Of a stretch of DNA of 64,000 nucleotides, positions 1 through 10,550 are shown piece by piece (position 1 is the stretch's first letter; each line of letters starts with the position of its first letter). Source of the stretch: Vitellaria paradoxa (lineage: Eukaryota; Streptophyta; Magnoliopsida; Ericales; Sapotaceae); the NCBI GenBank assembly GCA_019916065.1, contig CM034236.1, positions 24,562,358 through 24,626,357 of the forward strand, in the 5' to 3' direction. The position numbers were made by a program, and so were the translations under genes. Under the pieces are notes generated by a model. That model ran no database searches and was not told the DNA's origin. It saw nothing but the letters and a program-made list of their open reading frames with translations.

Positions 1-920
1 CTACTTGTGAATCTTATGCTGTTGAGTTTGGTAAGCTAATGTCTACACAGTTTGAGATGAGCATGATGGGTGAGTTGACTTACTTTCTTGGACTCCAAAT
101 TAAACAAGAAGATAATGGGATTTTCATTTCACAATCCAAGTATGCTAGAGACTTAGTGAAAAGATTTGGCCTCTCAAGTGCAAAACATGCTAGAACTCCC
201 ATGAGCACAAGTACAAAATTGCATAAAGATCCAAGTGGAAAAAGTGTTGATCAGACCATGTATAGAAGTATGATAGGGAGTTTGTTATATCTTACATCTA
301 GTAGACCTGAAATTGCATTTAGTGTGGGTGTGTGCGCTAGATATCAAGCTGATCCTAAGGAATCACACTTACATGCAGTCAAAAGGATAATAAAATATGT
401 CAGTGGTACACTAGAGTTTGGGATATGGTTCACATGTGACACCAATTCTGATCTTGCGGGATACTCTGATGCCGATTGGGCAGGAAGTGTAGATGATCGC
501 AAGAGCACTTCTGGCGGATGTTTCTATGTTGGAAATAATTTAGTCTCTTGGTACAGTAAGAAACAAAACTCCATTTCATTATCTACTGCAGAGGCTGAAT
601 ACATTGCTGCTGGTAGTTGCTGTACCCAACTTTTATGGATGAAGCAAATGTTTGCTGATTATGGAATAGAGCAAGGCCCTATTACTTTGTTTTGTGATAA
701 CATGAGTGCTATTAGTATATCTAAGAACCCTGTCTTGCATTCTCGCACCAAGCATATAGAAATTAGGCATCACTTCATTAGAGAGCTGGTAGAGGAAAAC
801 ATCATCATATTGGAGCATGTGCAAACTGAAAATCAACTTACTGATTTTTTCACAAAACCCTTGGATGCCCTTCGCTTCGAGTCTCTAAGAAAATCTGTAG
901 GCATTTGTGCACATCATTGA
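1..920 (+). CDS. K: Ty1/copia pol, C-terminal part (end of RT, RNase H), partial
   Basis: C-terminal end of a copia polyprotein. The frame is open from base 3, ahead of the first ATG at 39, so the gene begins outside the window. Visible in order: end of the reverse transcriptase palm (FEMSMMGELTYFLGLQI), the connection (SRPEIAFSV), and RNase H with GYSDADWAG, DRKSTSGG, LSTAEAEYIAA, the CDNMSAI block and TKHIEIRHHFIRE. No stop or frameshift occurs before the TGA at 918-920, so this copy is well kept. RNase H removes the RNA strand during reverse transcription in the virus-like particle. The downstream env-like ORF and LTR place it in the SIRE-like group. I am sure of copia RT-RNase H, less sure of lineage. 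Confidence 0.93.
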   Translation, partial: TCESYAVEFGKLMSTQFEMSMMGELTYFLGLQIKQEDNGIFISQSKYARDLVKRFGLSSAKHARTPMSTSTKLHKDPSGKSVDQTMYRSMIGSLLYLTSSRPEIAFSVGVCARYQADPKESHLHAVKRIIKYVSGTLEFGIWFTCDTNSDLAGYSDADWAGSVDDRKSTSGGCFYVGNNLVSWYSKKQNSISLSTAEAEYIAAGSCCTQLLWMKQMFADYGIEQGPITLFCDNMSAISISKNPVLHSRTKHIEIRHHFIRELVEENIIILEHVQTENQLTDFFTKPLDALRFESLRKSVGICAHH

Positions 921-1950
921 AATCTAAAAGATAAGCTAGAAGTTTATTAATTAAGTTGAAAATATTTTATGACTTCTATACTGTTACTTGTGCATTAAAT
1001 CTTCCAAGTTTATAGATTTCAATGAGTTCATAATTTTCGCATTCCTTGTAAATTGATACGAAGTGTTTTGGTGAAGTTTGTCATAATTTTGAAGTGCTTC
1101 CTATTACACTTGATTGTACATGCATATACCTCTTTCTCTTCTTTTCCACGAATCAAGGGTTATTGTTTGATGTGTTTAAAAAATGTTGAAGAGCCTAATT
1201 TGTGCATATCAAAGTTATGCATAAAAAAAAAAAAAAAAAAACTTGGAAAGGGCTACTGGTGGGACCAGTGAGAAGCCCCTTAATGACTCGTTGATTGTTA
1301 AAGAATAGCTACCTGCCCATAAGCGTGTGAAAGCCGCCAAGAGTTTAAAAAAAAAATAAAAAAATAAGGGGGGAAGAGTGGCTCTCAATTCATTTGGTAC
1401 ATCAAATTTAACTTTTTGAGTATATGATTTGTTTGAGGGGGAGCCTATATGTATATTATAGTCAAAAACTCACACGTGCACAAGCATTTGTTCAATTTTA
1501 TGACTTATTTCACCTCCCGACACAGAATTGACAATTTTCTTGGAAAATCAAAATGTGAATCTTTGAATTTATGAAGGGTGAGAGATTGATGTACATGTAT
1601 TGGTATAGTGGAATTAAAAGTTTTTTTTTAATGAATTTTTCTACTGTCTTCTTTTTGGTTTTGATTGTCTGTGTCCACATCTACTGTTACGAGATTTTCC
1701 CGAGAACCTCGCAGGCAGGACGCAGGATGCACGCTCCTTCCCCGCCCACGGCGCAACCTACCCGTTGGATGCTCGCGGGAGCGCTGTGGGGTATATATGG
1801 GGCCTGGACAGTGCACGGGTCATTTTCCAGCACGTGTTTCTCCTTCGCACCAGCGACCATCCAGCTTCCTCTCCAGTGTCTGTGTGTGCATGTGTACGTT
1901 CTAGGTACTCTTCACGTCTTTCTCATTTAGTTCTGTCATTTTTTTTAAAC
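921..1950 (+). other. K: spacer between pol and the env-like ORF
   Basis: No gene is visible in this 1-kb non-coding spacer. It contains two A-rich runs (about 1210-1230 and 1346-1370). A GC-rich stretch at about 1702-1790 has CCTCGCAGGCA and GCTCGCGGGAGCGC, echoing the GC-rich repeats in the K LTR. A TATA-like GGTATATATGGGG follows at about 1789-1801. A pyrimidine-rich acceptor-like sequence ending TCATTTAG at 1930 lies 20 bases before the env-like ATG. Small ORFs here overlap each other and resemble nothing I know. Confidence 0.6.
1702..1801 (+). promoter_or_regulatory. K: GC-rich motif plus TATA-like box upstream of the env-like ORF
   Basis: The stretch shares CCTCGCAGGCA and related GCGGGAGCGC words with the repeats at 3604-3830 in this element's LTR. 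In the LTR those repeats also precede a TATA-like CTATATATAT. The same order here, 150 bases ahead of the env-like ATG, suggests an internal promoter copied from the LTR. That role is inferred. Confidence 0.4.
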
Positions 1951-3108
1951 ATGTCTAAAAGAACTCGAACTGGGTCCTCCTCCACATCTGGTAATCGATT
2001 TTTGAATCAAAATGAATTCCACACATTGTTTTCCAAACGCCCAGTTCTCATTGAACGTCAACTAGACTTAAATGATTTTCCCATGATTCAACCTTTGTTT
2101 GCTCAGTTAGGTTGGGAGTCTGTTACTTCTCTATCTGCATGTGTTCCTGTGAAGTTGGTACAAGAATTTTACTCAAATTTTTGTGAGACTGATTTTGAAA
2201 ATGCCATCTTTAAGACTTTAGTTAATCATGTGTCCATCACTGTCACTCCTGATTTTATTGCCTCCATTTTGGGCATTGCCCGACCTACTCTTGAGGAACG
2301 TTCTTCACTTTTTTATCCTACTCAAGATGGTGTGTCTCCCATAAAAGAAGAACTGACCAATGTCTTTAGTATTATGTCTGGCTCACCATCCTGGCGTGGT
2401 GAAACATATGTTCATGGGCATCTCAAAACTGATCATCGCATGCTTAATCTCTTTGTGTCTGCATCCATAGATCCTACCTCACATTATTCTGATGTCACAC
2501 TTAGAAGAGGTCGTGTCATGTATGCCATTCTGATGGGTCTTTGTTTTGATCTTGCCTTATTCATGTTTCGTCTCATGTTCACTGCTCAACAATTGAAACG
2601 TACAAAGGATTCTCTTCCATTTGGTGTTCTTGTCACCAAAATTATACAGTCCCATCACATTGAGTTACCTTCTTCTGGCCTCACTCCACAGCCTACACCC
2701 ATTACCCGCCTTACTGCTAGGAAATCCGTTAGTCAGGCTGTGGATGACACACTTGATGCACCAATCGAAGCTGAATCTAGTCGTAGCACACGTCCATTTA
2801 CTATGAACTCCATGTCTTTGTCTTTGCTACGACTTGAGGGAGAGGTTGAAAATATTCGTGCTGATCAGACTGCAATTAATGGACGGTTGGATACTATCGA
2901 TGCAAACATCCAAGCCTTAACAGATTTGTGCACCACTCAATTTCAATCCTTACATCGCCAGATTGATAATTGGGGAGCATTTCAGGATGAACTACCACAA
3001 GACGATGATGATGATGACACTGGATTTGGTGGTGGTTCTTTTGGCGGAACTGATGGTGTTGGCGGCAGTGGCAGTGGTGGTTTTGATGATGGCAGTAGGT
3101 TTTTTTGA
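1951..3108 (+). CDS. K: env-like ORF of a SIRE-like copia element (385 aa)
   Basis: Intact 385-residue ORF in the position of the third ORF of SIRE-type copia elements, after pol and before the 3' LTR. I chose the ATG at 1951 (MSKRTRTGSSS) because it follows an acceptor-like site and starts like the other env-like ORFs; an in-frame ATG at 1765 would add 62 residues of spacer. The middle resembles the domain Pfam calls 'putative plant transposon protein': a VQEFYSNF segment, then VSITVTPDFIASILGI, then SLPFGVLVTKI. The last third predicts a helical coiled coil, followed by an Asp run and a Gly-rich tail. I see no signal peptide and no convincing membrane anchor, so 'env-like' describes position only. 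Function unknown. Confidence 0.75.
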   Translation: MSKRTRTGSSSTSGNRFLNQNEFHTLFSKRPVLIERQLDLNDFPMIQPLFAQLGWESVTSLSACVPVKLVQEFYSNFCETDFENAIFKTLVNHVSITVTPDFIASILGIARPTLEERSSLFYPTQDGVSPIKEELTNVFSIMSGSPSWRGETYVHGHLKTDHRMLNLFVSASIDPTSHYSDVTLRRGRVMYAILMGLCFDLALFMFRLMFTAQQLKRTKDSLPFGVLVTKIIQSHHIELPSSGLTPQPTPITRLTARKSVSQAVDDTLDAPIEAESSRSTRPFTMNSMSLSLLRLEGEVENIRADQTAINGRLDTIDANIQALTDLCTTQFQSLHRQIDNWGAFQDELPQDDDDDDTGFGGGSFGGTDGVGGSGSGGFDDGSRFF

Positions 3109-3380
3109 TCTGTTCTAATTTTCTTTTGTCTTTCCATCATTCCCCCTATTTTTGTACGCTTGTCATTTCCATATCAAAAAGGGGGAGTCATTTTCAGTTA
3201 TGTATGTAATATGTGAACGTGTTTCGGCTATGGCATGATATTTTATGTATTATGTGTTTTGGTGATGATATCATTGATCATTTCTATATTATTCCACATG
3301 GTGCCTTGATGTGTGTGTTCAGTACGTGCAGAATTTGAGCAGAATTTAAAATTTAACTTAAGTTTTGATATGGAATTGCC
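3109..3380 (+). other. K: 3' untranslated region
   Basis: AT-rich non-coding sequence between the env-like stop and the polypurine tract. It includes a GGGGGAG run near 3181-3187. No ORF or RNA gene is seen. Confidence 0.6.
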
Positions 3381-3390
3381 AAGGGGGAGA
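3381..3390 (+). promoter_or_regulatory. K: polypurine tract
   Basis: AAGGGGGAGA sits immediately before the LTR start TGTAAAGTC. It has the position and composition expected of the plus-strand primer of a copia element. Confidence 0.8.
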
Positions 3391-3391
3391 T

Positions 3392-4250
3392 TGTAAAGTC
3401 TTGTGGCAAATCCAATCAAAATATTAGTTAAATTAGGAATGCTATTAAAGTTTCCTAAAGTGATGCAAATTGAAGATTTGAAGAATTCTGAACAATTAAG
3501 GAGATAAAGTAAATCAAGTTGACCAAGATTTTGAAGAATTCTAATTGGTGTGAAGGATTACAAATCCTAATGGAATTTGGACGCAGATTTCTGGAACGTG
3601 AATGAAATTCCAGTGTACCTCGCAGGCACGGCGCGGGGAGCGCGCGGGTGCGCTTCAAGCACGCAGGCAGCCCGCAGGGAGCGCGCGGGTGCGCCAAGGT
3701 CTCTCAGAAATTCCAGTGAAGTCCGCAGGCAAGAGGATGGGAGACCGAGGGTGCGCCAGTGTTATTTCCTAAAGCATAAAAATTCCAGTGCAGGTCGCAG
3801 GCTGGAGGATGGGAGCACGAGGGATCGAGCTATGAATATTTTGTTCAGATTCAATTTCCTATTTTGCCAAACTAGGGCAACTTTGTAATCCTATATATAT
3901 GTGAAACCAACTCTGTAATTGTTAGAGGTGGGAGAACATATTATAGGGACCTAGAGAAAGAGTCTTTGAGTATTGAGAGCTTTCATGTTCTTTCTCTAAA
4001 TTCGTCTTGTATTTTCTTTTCACTTTCTGTGTGAGGCAGAAAGCCTACTTGTAGGGTTTATCGAGTGATTCGAGCAAGAGTGACGAAAGGATTCGTGCGA
4101 GTGATTCATAGAGAGTCTGAGTAGAGTCTTGTAACCCGTTGATAGTGGGATTGTAAATAGAGGTTTTTCTCCCTGTGATAGGGTTTCCTCGTTATTCTCT
4201 TGTGTGATTACTTTCACCGTGTGGGTGATTGTGTGGGTTTGGAATTTTCA
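3392..4250 (+). repeat. K: 3' LTR
   Basis: The LTR starts TGTAAAG directly after the polypurine tract. It contains GC-rich repeats at 3604-3830, a TATA-like CTATATATAT at 3891-3900, and pyrimidine-rich leader-like sequence. The right edge is approximate (CACCA near 4250), because the next recognisable sequence is gypsy RT from about 4251. No second LTR is in the window, so neither length nor target duplication can be confirmed. Confidence 0.7.
3604..3830 (+). repeat. K: degenerate GC-rich repeats in the LTR
   Basis: AAATTCCAGTG begins three units (about 3604, 3708 and 3780). Each is followed by a cGCAGGc-type core and a gGGTGCGCC or GAGGGATCG ending; a further partial unit starts near 3659. 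The block lies upstream of the TATA-like box, as expected for U3 regulatory repeats. Confidence 0.65.
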
Positions 4251-5036
4251 CCATTTCATGGTACAACAAAGGATAGTCTTGGGGCATATAGTATCATGTC
4301 GAGGGATTGAGGTTGACAAAGCAAAAGTGGAGTTGATTCAAAATTTGCCTACCCCTAGATGTGTGAGGGACGTGAGATTATTCCTTGGCCATGCCGGTTT
4401 CTATCGGCGATTTATCTAGTCCTTTAGTTCTATTGGCCGACGCTTATGCTTATTATTGTCCAATGATGTTCCTTTTGAGTGGACAACCTTATGCCAAGAG
4501 GCATTTGACAGGCTTAAACACCTGCTCACCACTGCACCAATTGTCCAAAGCCCGGACTGGTCCTTACCATTCGAGCTTATGTGTGATGCGAGTGATTTTG
4601 CAGTGGGAGTCGTTTTAGGGCAAAGGAGAGAGGGGAAGCCTTTTGTCATTTACTACGCTAGTAAGACTCTAAATGAGGCTCAAGTGAATTATACCACTAC
4701 GGAAAAAGAGCTTCTAGCTGTAGTGTTTGCCCTAGACAAGTTTAGGTCATACTTGGTGGGATCTCGTGTCACAGTTTTCACTGACCACGCAGCCTTGAAA
4801 TATCTTCTTGCCAAGAAAGAGGCCAGGCCTCGTCTGATTAGATGGATGCTACTGCTCCAAGAGTTTGATTTGGAGATTAAAGATAAGAAAGGAGTATAGA
4901 ACGTGGTAGCTGACCACTTGTCACGCTTGCCACTTCATCTGTTTGACTCGAGTGACCACCCGATTAATGAACATTTCCCTGATGAGCACATCATGGACAT
5001 AAGCACCACCTCTTCTGATCATCTTCCTTGGTAGAC
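4251..5036 (+). pseudogene. A: Ty3/gypsy (Athila-type) pol fragment, end of RT and RNase H
   Basis: Decayed piece of a gypsy polyprotein, closely similar to B around 38550-39300. It begins in the RT thumb ([29 protein letters not shown]) and continues through RNase H ([50 protein letters not shown]) to ADHLSRLP. Damage includes an in-frame TAG after YRRFI near 4417, a frame disturbance just after it and another TAG after KDKKGV near 4897. The reading continues after a 12.8-kb interruption at 17819, where integrase follows. All gag, protease and most RT sequence is missing on the left, where K's LTR abuts. Confidence 0.88.
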
Positions 5037-5055
5037 ATTGCTAGTCCCTAGCAAT
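5037..5055 (-). ncRNA. F: hairpin beside the former polypurine tract
   Basis: Perfect 8-bp stem ATTGCTAG/CTAGCAAT with a 3-base loop (GGA on the minus strand). It is identical to the hairpin in B at 45320-45338. The AGACATTGCT around the junction also occurs in A at 17822, so part of the left arm may be shared microhomology. Confidence 0.55.
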
Positions 5056-5177
5056 AAGTGTAATCAAACCATAAGGTATAAGAACATGTGCAAGAACACC
5101 CACAACATAGAAGCTCTTATTCTAATCAAAACAGAACAAAATAAAAACTAAAGTAATGTCCATTTTCGTGGGAGACA

Positions 5178-5257
5178 CACGACCACACTTAGCATGTGAG
5201 GTAAGCCCTTTAAACCCCGTGGTTCCCCCTAGTGGACGAGTAAGGTCTCGTGAGGAT
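5178..5257 (-). ncRNA. F: conserved 3'UTR block with predicted stems
   Basis: Minus-strand counterpart of the B block 45161-45240. It shares CTCACGAGACC, the ACTAGGGGGAACC word and a terminal stem whose arms are CCTCAC and GTGTGG (plus-strand 5196-5201 and 5183-5188). Relative to B, one T-A pair has become C-G and one pair is lost. Confidence 0.5.
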
Positions 5258-5981
5258 TTGTAGTGATGCTACCCACAAACATCTATGGTATGGTCTCAAT
5301 GTATCAAAGAGTGATTAAGGTCAATAACGAATCAAGTTCCAGCTCAACAAGTCACAAAACTTAAATATCATGTGTAATTTCCCAGTGCTAAGCATAAATG
5401 CATATACTATCAAAACTGGAAGAACATGTGTGCCAAGTGTTTCATTCATTCAATACGGTTGCAAGAGCATAAATGGAGCCAGGTTATGACTTCAAATCCT
5501 CACAAAGGATAGCACTCATAGAAAGAGAGTCACTCAACAACAGTTCACACAGTCCTATTAGCATACATGCTAACCTAGTTGCACATAACCCCACCAATAT
5601 GTGAGTGAGCTGAATTGAAATTTAGAGTGGCAGCTCATAACCAAAAAGTTTCAATGCCATGTAAAAGTTCACACCCCACAACCTACACAAGACCACTACG
5701 TGCACACACAAGAGTTGCTTGCTTAGAATCCACTAGGTCTTTGTTTTGGTTGTAACTTGGCCAAGGGTAATGGTTAACAAAGGAAGATATGGAAATCAAG
5801 GTACACGTCTTAGGAGAAAGATGGTCAAGTGCTCTCAAATCCCTTATTACCCAATCCTTTTCTATCCCCAACAAGGATCCCAACAAGAAGCTTATTCACA
5901 CTAAATACTACCCTTAGGACAATTGCAAATATTGCAAAAAATGTACAAGTCCCAAAATTACACAAGCGAAAAAGAATGACA

Positions 5982-7217
5982 AACGTTGAGAGAAGACTAA
6001 GAAGGACAACAAACGTTTCAGAGAACCAATTTGGTTTCATGCCTGGAAGATCAACCATGGAGGCTATCTTTCTTTTGAGGAGGTTAATGGAACAGTATAG
6101 AGAAGGTCAAAAAGATTTACATATGGTGTTCATCGATTTAGAGAAGGCATATGATCGGGTTCCTAGGGAGATTCTATAGAGAGTATTGGAAAAGAAAGGA
6201 GCATGTGTCACATATATTGAGGCGATAAAGGACATGTATGATAGAGCCATGACATCTATACGGATGACTGGTGGAGAGACTAATGAGTTCCCTATCACGA
6301 TTGGTTTACATCAAGGCTCAGCGTTAAGCCCGTACTTGTTTGCTTTAGTTATGGATGAGATTACAAGATATATTCAAGATGAGGTGCCGTGGTGTATGCT
6401 ATTTGCAAATGATATTGTTTTAGTAGATGAGATGAGAGAAGGAGTGAATGCTAAGCTAGAATTGTGGCGGGATACGTTAGAGACAAAAGGGTTTAGGCTA
6501 AGCCGATGCAAGACGGAATATATGGAATGTAAGTTTAGTCAAAGTAGGATAACGAGTAGTATAGAAGTAAGTTTAGGCACACAAAAGATTGTAGAGAAAG
6601 ATAAATTTAGGTACCTTGGATCTATGGTGCAACAAGATGGAGGGATTGATACTGATGTAAGTCACAGGATTCAAGCTGGGTGGACCAAATGGAGGAGTGC
6701 TTCGGGAGTTTTGTGCAACCGAAAAATCCTCCTCAAGGTCAAAGGAAAGTATTATATAAGGTAGCGGTTAGACCAGCGCTGTTATATGGATCAGAGTGTT
6801 GGGCAGTAAAGCATAATCATTTTCAGAAGATGGCAGTTGTGGAGATGAGGATGCTAAGGCGGATGTACGGGATTATAAGGAAAAATAGGATTAGGAACGA
6901 GGAGATTAGGGGCAAAGTAGGAATAGCACCGATTGAAGATAAAATGAGAGAAAACCGATTAAGATGGTTTGGTCATGTTAGAAGGCGTCCAGCAGAGGCA
7001 CCTGTTAGAAGGTGTGAAAGTATGGAGATTGCCAGGAGTAGGAGAGGTAGAGAAAGACCCAAGAGAAGCTGGAAGGAAACCATTAAACATGACTTGACCT
7101 ACCTAGATTTATCGGAGGACATGCCCCTAAACAGATCTAATTGGCGTCGACAAATCCATATAGCCGACCCCACCTAGTGGGAAAAGGCTTGATTTGGTTT
7201 GGTTTGGTTTGGTTTTT
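5982..7217 (+). pseudogene. RTE-clade LINE, 3' part (reverse transcriptase and C-terminal region)
   Basis: 5'-truncated non-LTR retrotransposon. Visible: [89 protein letters not shown] and the RTE C-terminal signature LRWFGHVRRRP ending HIADPT. The catalytic box reads FAND where active members have FADD. There is a TAG near 6177, a stop near 6764 with re-entry in an overlapping frame, and no endonuclease domain. The element ends in a (TTTGG)n-type tail at about 7189-7216, typical of plant RTEs. It landed inside the F 3'UTR, next to its pyrimidine tract. A dead copy. Confidence 0.92.
7186..7216 (+). repeat. RTE 3' microsatellite tail
   Basis: Several TTTGG units follow the RTE stop and the GGGAAAAGGCTTGA conserved 3' end. 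RTE-clade elements end in short tandem repeats instead of poly(A). Confidence 0.75.
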
Positions 7218-7244
7218 CTATTTTTTTTTCTTTCTTTTTATTTT

Positions 7245-8832
7245 TGTTAGCCCAAGGCTTGTAAAGTTAGTTTTATAATTGATTTTGATGATAACAAACA
7301 TTGAATTAAATTTTCATAATTAATTTTCAAATAGACATTGTAAGAAATGTTACAATTCATTTGATAGATTCAAGATATTAGAGTTGGAAGAGATTGATAT
7401 TATTTTTTAGATATTTTCACATAATTTGGATGAAGGAATAAAGGAATTTCAAAGTTTGGAGTAATAGAAATCAAAGTAGGATGAATATTTGAACTAGAGG
7501 TTAACTCGGATAAACAGAGAAATCAGACACGTGTTAGTATATAGATAATATCTTAAGATCCAACGATTCAATTTTTATGAAATTTTAATATAGTAAACTA
7601 GACTTCCATATCTACAACTTTACTGAAGGGAGAGTTTTGTGAATCTGACGTTAAGGTATCAAAACATGAGTTGGAACATTAGGCATTACAGAAAAGTTTT
7701 TAATTCTGGATTCTGGAGCTAGTCTTAGTTGTTGAGACATAACTCATACTCTACAGCTTTAAAAATTATGATTTTTGGTGTGTGAAAAGAAGACTCAAAA
7801 AGCTACAACTTTTATAGTTTACATTTCTTCTAATTCTAAAAGTATCCTAGTGAAACGGAAGCTTAAACGGGAAACACAGATTCAGAATGTCAGAAAAAGC
7901 TATCAGAAGCTGGTCTCGGTTCAGAAGCCATATCTGACTATCTAACCGTTGGATGAAGCTCAAAATTTGACCTGTGATAGCTGACTTATATATCTACAAA
8001 GTCTTTACTCTGAGGCAATGTCCGATTTGAACGTTCTGAGGGTGAAAAACGGTCACAAATATATCTCAGAAAATCTGAATCTGAAAGACAGCATTGGAAG
8101 CAAGGAAATTCAATTTCTTTCAAGGGCAAAAGTGTATTTTCACTTAGTAACGGCCATTTGCAGATTTTCATCTATAAATAGAGCCTCAAACTCAGATTCA
8201 AGAAGATGAACAAGGCAAGAAAGAAGTGTTTACAAAGAGATACAAGAAATTCTATAACTTTACAAACATAGAGTGATTTCTTCTCACATTTGTGCTTCAT
8301 CTTTCATATTCAACTTGTGAGAGTTTCTTTTTTATTTGATTGAGTTTTAAACTCATCATTGTTGTTGTAAGAAAGGGAAATTTAAAACCCTTTTAATTTG
8401 TGAGAGTTGGGTGAGCTCTTGTTGGTTTTGGTTCAAGTGTTAGGACCAAAACAAGAGACTTTCTTTGAGAGAGACTTGTGTGAGTGATTTGGGGATAAAA
8501 TCACTTGGAAAAGGTTTCTAGCACCTTGGGAAGCTAGTGTATAGTAAGCTTTTCAAAGAATAGTGGAGAAATCTCAAGGAAGGCCTTGGGGGAGTGGACG
8601 TAGGCAACATTGAAGCCGAACCACTATAAATCGATTGTGTTTGCTGCTCTTCCCTTCTCTTTATATTTATTGCAAATACTAGCACTCACTCTTCATTCAC
8701 AAATATTGAATAATTTTTTTTGGTGCATTTCATATTCATCTTGACATATTTGTTTTAGGGTTGAAATTTTTATTTGTAAAATTTTTAAGCAACCCTATTC
8801 ACCCCCCTCTAGTGTTGCTATTTGGGACAACA
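7245..8832 (+). repeat. D: 5' LTR of a Ty1/copia element
   Basis: Boundaries come from the inverted ends TGTTAGCCC...GGGACAACA and from the primer site two bases downstream. A TATA-like TCTATAAATA lies at 8171-8180 and pyrimidine-rich leader follows. The element inserted in the pyrimidine tract of the F 3'UTR. No 3' LTR exists, because the right part of D is deleted, so LTR identity cannot be measured. Confidence 0.85.
8171..8180 (+). promoter_or_regulatory. D: TATA-like box in the LTR
   Basis: TCTATAAATA lies about 650 bases before the LTR end, consistent with the Pol II promoter of a copia element. Confidence 0.55.
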
Positions 8833-8834
8833 AT

Positions 8835-8846
8835 TGGTATCAGAGC
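8835..8846 (+). promoter_or_regulatory. D: primer binding site for initiator tRNA-Met
   Basis: TGGTATCAGAGC, two bases after the LTR end, is the standard plant copia primer site complementary to the 3' end of initiator tRNA-Met. Confidence 0.95.
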
Positions 8847-8887
8847 AAGGGCTCTTATTTTGACTTAACCGTCAAAGAGTTAAGATC

Positions 8888-10537
8888 ATGGCAACATCTT
8901 TTGGTGCCTCCACTTTTGAAGGCCAATCAACCCACCGACCTCCTTTGTTCAATGGAACAAACTATAATTATTGGAAGGCTAGAATGAGAATCTATGTTCA
9001 AGCCATTGATTATGGGTCATGGAAAGTCATATCTAATGGACCTTATGTTCCTTCTAAAACCGTAGATAATAGGATTGTTCCCAAGGATGAAAGTGAATGG
9101 ACCGAAGCCGATGAAGCTAAAGTCCAATTAAATGCCAAAGCTATGAACATGTTATATTGTGCACTTGACCATAATGAGTTTAATAGAATTTCTACATGTG
9201 AAACCACTAAAGAAATTTGGAATAAATTAGAAGTCACTCATGAAGGTACTAATCAAGTTAAAGAGTCTAAAATTAGTATGCTTGTTCATCATTATGAATT
9301 GTTTAAAATGAAACCGGATGAGTCTATTTCGGAAATGTTTACTAGATTTACCGATATTATAAATAGTTTGAAATCTCTTGGTAAAATCTATACTAATGTT
9401 GAAATGGTGAGAAAAATTCTTAGGTCTTTGCCAAAGGGATGGGAACCAAAGGTGACGGCCATCCAAGAAGCAAAAGATCTCACGAGATTGAGTTTAGATG
9501 AACTCTTGGGTTCTCTTATGACCCATGAGATTACTTTAAAAGCTAATGAGGAAGAAGACTCCAAAAAGAAGAAAGGAATTGCCTTCAAGTCCACATTTAA
9601 TGATAAAAATGTGGATGAATCAAGTGATGAAGATGATGAAGACATTGCTATGATCACTAGAAAATTCAAGAAATACATTAACAAAAAGAAGCAAGGTGGA
9701 AGAAAATTCCACAAGAAGGAGACAATCAAAGGAGACTCAAGTAAGAAAGATATTATCATTTGCTATGAATGCAAAAAGCCCGGCCATATCAAGCCCGAAT
9801 GTCCTCAACTCAAAAAGAGTTATAAAAAGGGCAAAAAGAATGCAATGGTGGCAACATGGGGAGATAGCGATGATAGTTCCTCCGATAATGAGTCACATGG
9901 AGAAGAAATTGCAAACATTTATTTTATGGCTCAAGAAGAAGAGAATGAGGTATGTGAATCTTCTAATCAATTTACTTATGATGAACTTTTAAATGCTTTT
10001 GAAGATTTACATCATGAACTTAAGAAAATTGCTTCAAAGAATGTTTCTCTAAAAAAGTTGGTCTCTTCTCTTTCTCAAGAAAATGATGCTTTAAAGAAAG
10101 AAAATGAATTTTTAAAAAAAGAGCTTGAAACTAAAACCTTGATTCCAAATGAGCTCCAAAACAAAAATGAAACCTTAAAAAATCAAGTAGAGGATTTAAC
10201 AAAATCTCTTGCAAAGTTTGTTAAAGGAAATGAAAACTTGGATATGATTCTTGGTAGACAAAGATGTGTTTTTAATAAAAGTGGAATTGGTTTCAATCCA
10301 TCTAAAAAGCAAAAATTTTATAAGGATTTGTTTTGGAAAACATCTTCTAGTAATCATCATTCTACTTGTCATTATTGCAATAATATAGGGCACATTATTC
10401 ATTCATGCCCTTATAGGAGAAAGACTTATAGTGGACCCAAAATGATGTGGGTTCCAAAGAAGAAAATGAATTTAAATGATGATATGTCTAACCTTCAAGG
10501 ACCCAAGAAAGTTTGGGTACCAAAAGTCAATGGTTGA
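8888..10537 (+). CDS. D: copia gag (549 aa)
   Basis: Nucleocapsid/capsid protein. It starts MATSFGASTFEG at the first ATG after the primer site. The N-terminal half has the copia gag fold words (PPLFNGTNYNYWKARMR, AKAMNMLYCALDHNEFNRI). A CCHC zinc knuckle (CYECKKPGHIKPEC) lies at about residues 290-304. A long Lys/Glu-rich coiled coil spans about 370-450. A second knuckle (CHYCNNIGHIIHSC) is at about 493-507. Two knuckles with an extended C-terminus fit the SIRE-like group. The ORF closes with TGA; pol lies in another frame. In the pol frame an in-frame TAG at 10548-10550 precedes recognisable pol sequence. Whether gag and pol were once one ORF is inferred from related elements. Confidence 0.9.
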   Translation: MATSFGASTFEGQSTHRPPLFNGTNYNYWKARMRIYVQAIDYGSWKVISNGPYVPSKTVDNRIVPKDESEWTEADEAKVQLNAKAMNMLYCALDHNEFNRISTCETTKEIWNKLEVTHEGTNQVKESKISMLVHHYELFKMKPDESISEMFTRFTDIINSLKSLGKIYTNVEMVRKILRSLPKGWEPKVTAIQEAKDLTRLSLDELLGSLMTHEITLKANEEEDSKKKKGIAFKSTFNDKNVDESSDEDDEDIAMITRKFKKYINKKKQGGRKFHKKETIKGDSSKKDIIICYECKKPGHIKPECPQLKKSYKKGKKNAMVATWGDSDDSSSDNESHGEEIANIYFMAQEEENEVCESSNQFTYDELLNAFEDLHHELKKIASKNVSLKKLVSSLSQENDALKKENEFLKKELETKTLIPNELQNKNETLKNQVEDLTKSLAKFVKGNENLDMILGRQRCVFNKSGIGFNPSKKQKFYKDLFWKTSSSNHHSTCHYCNNIGHIIHSCPYRRKTYSGPKMMWVPKKKMNLNDDMSNLQGPKKVWVPKVNG

Positions 10538-10550
10538 TTTTCTCTTGTAG

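Larger units (their letters stand above)
5037..5981 (-). mobile_element. F: 3'UTR of an Athila-type element, inverted
   Basis: Read on the minus strand, this matches the B 3'UTR (about 44430-45338) nearly end to end. That includes the conserved block (B 45161-45240) and the hairpin beside the polypurine tract (here 5037-5055). Its polypurine tract and 3' LTR are absent; sequence of A begins directly at the hairpin. The match is then broken by the RTE insertion and resumes in the pyrimidine tract at 7218-7244. No gene is present. Confidence 0.8.

Noticed and set aside
1571..1930. 119-aa ORF with Cys and Val-rich segments in K's spacer
   Set aside because: Overlaps several other small ORFs in a GC-rich promoter-like region; no recognisable domain.
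5829..6179. 116-aa ORF as one protein
   Set aside because: Its first half is inverted F 3'UTR and only the second half is RTE reverse transcriptase; the frame joins them by chance.
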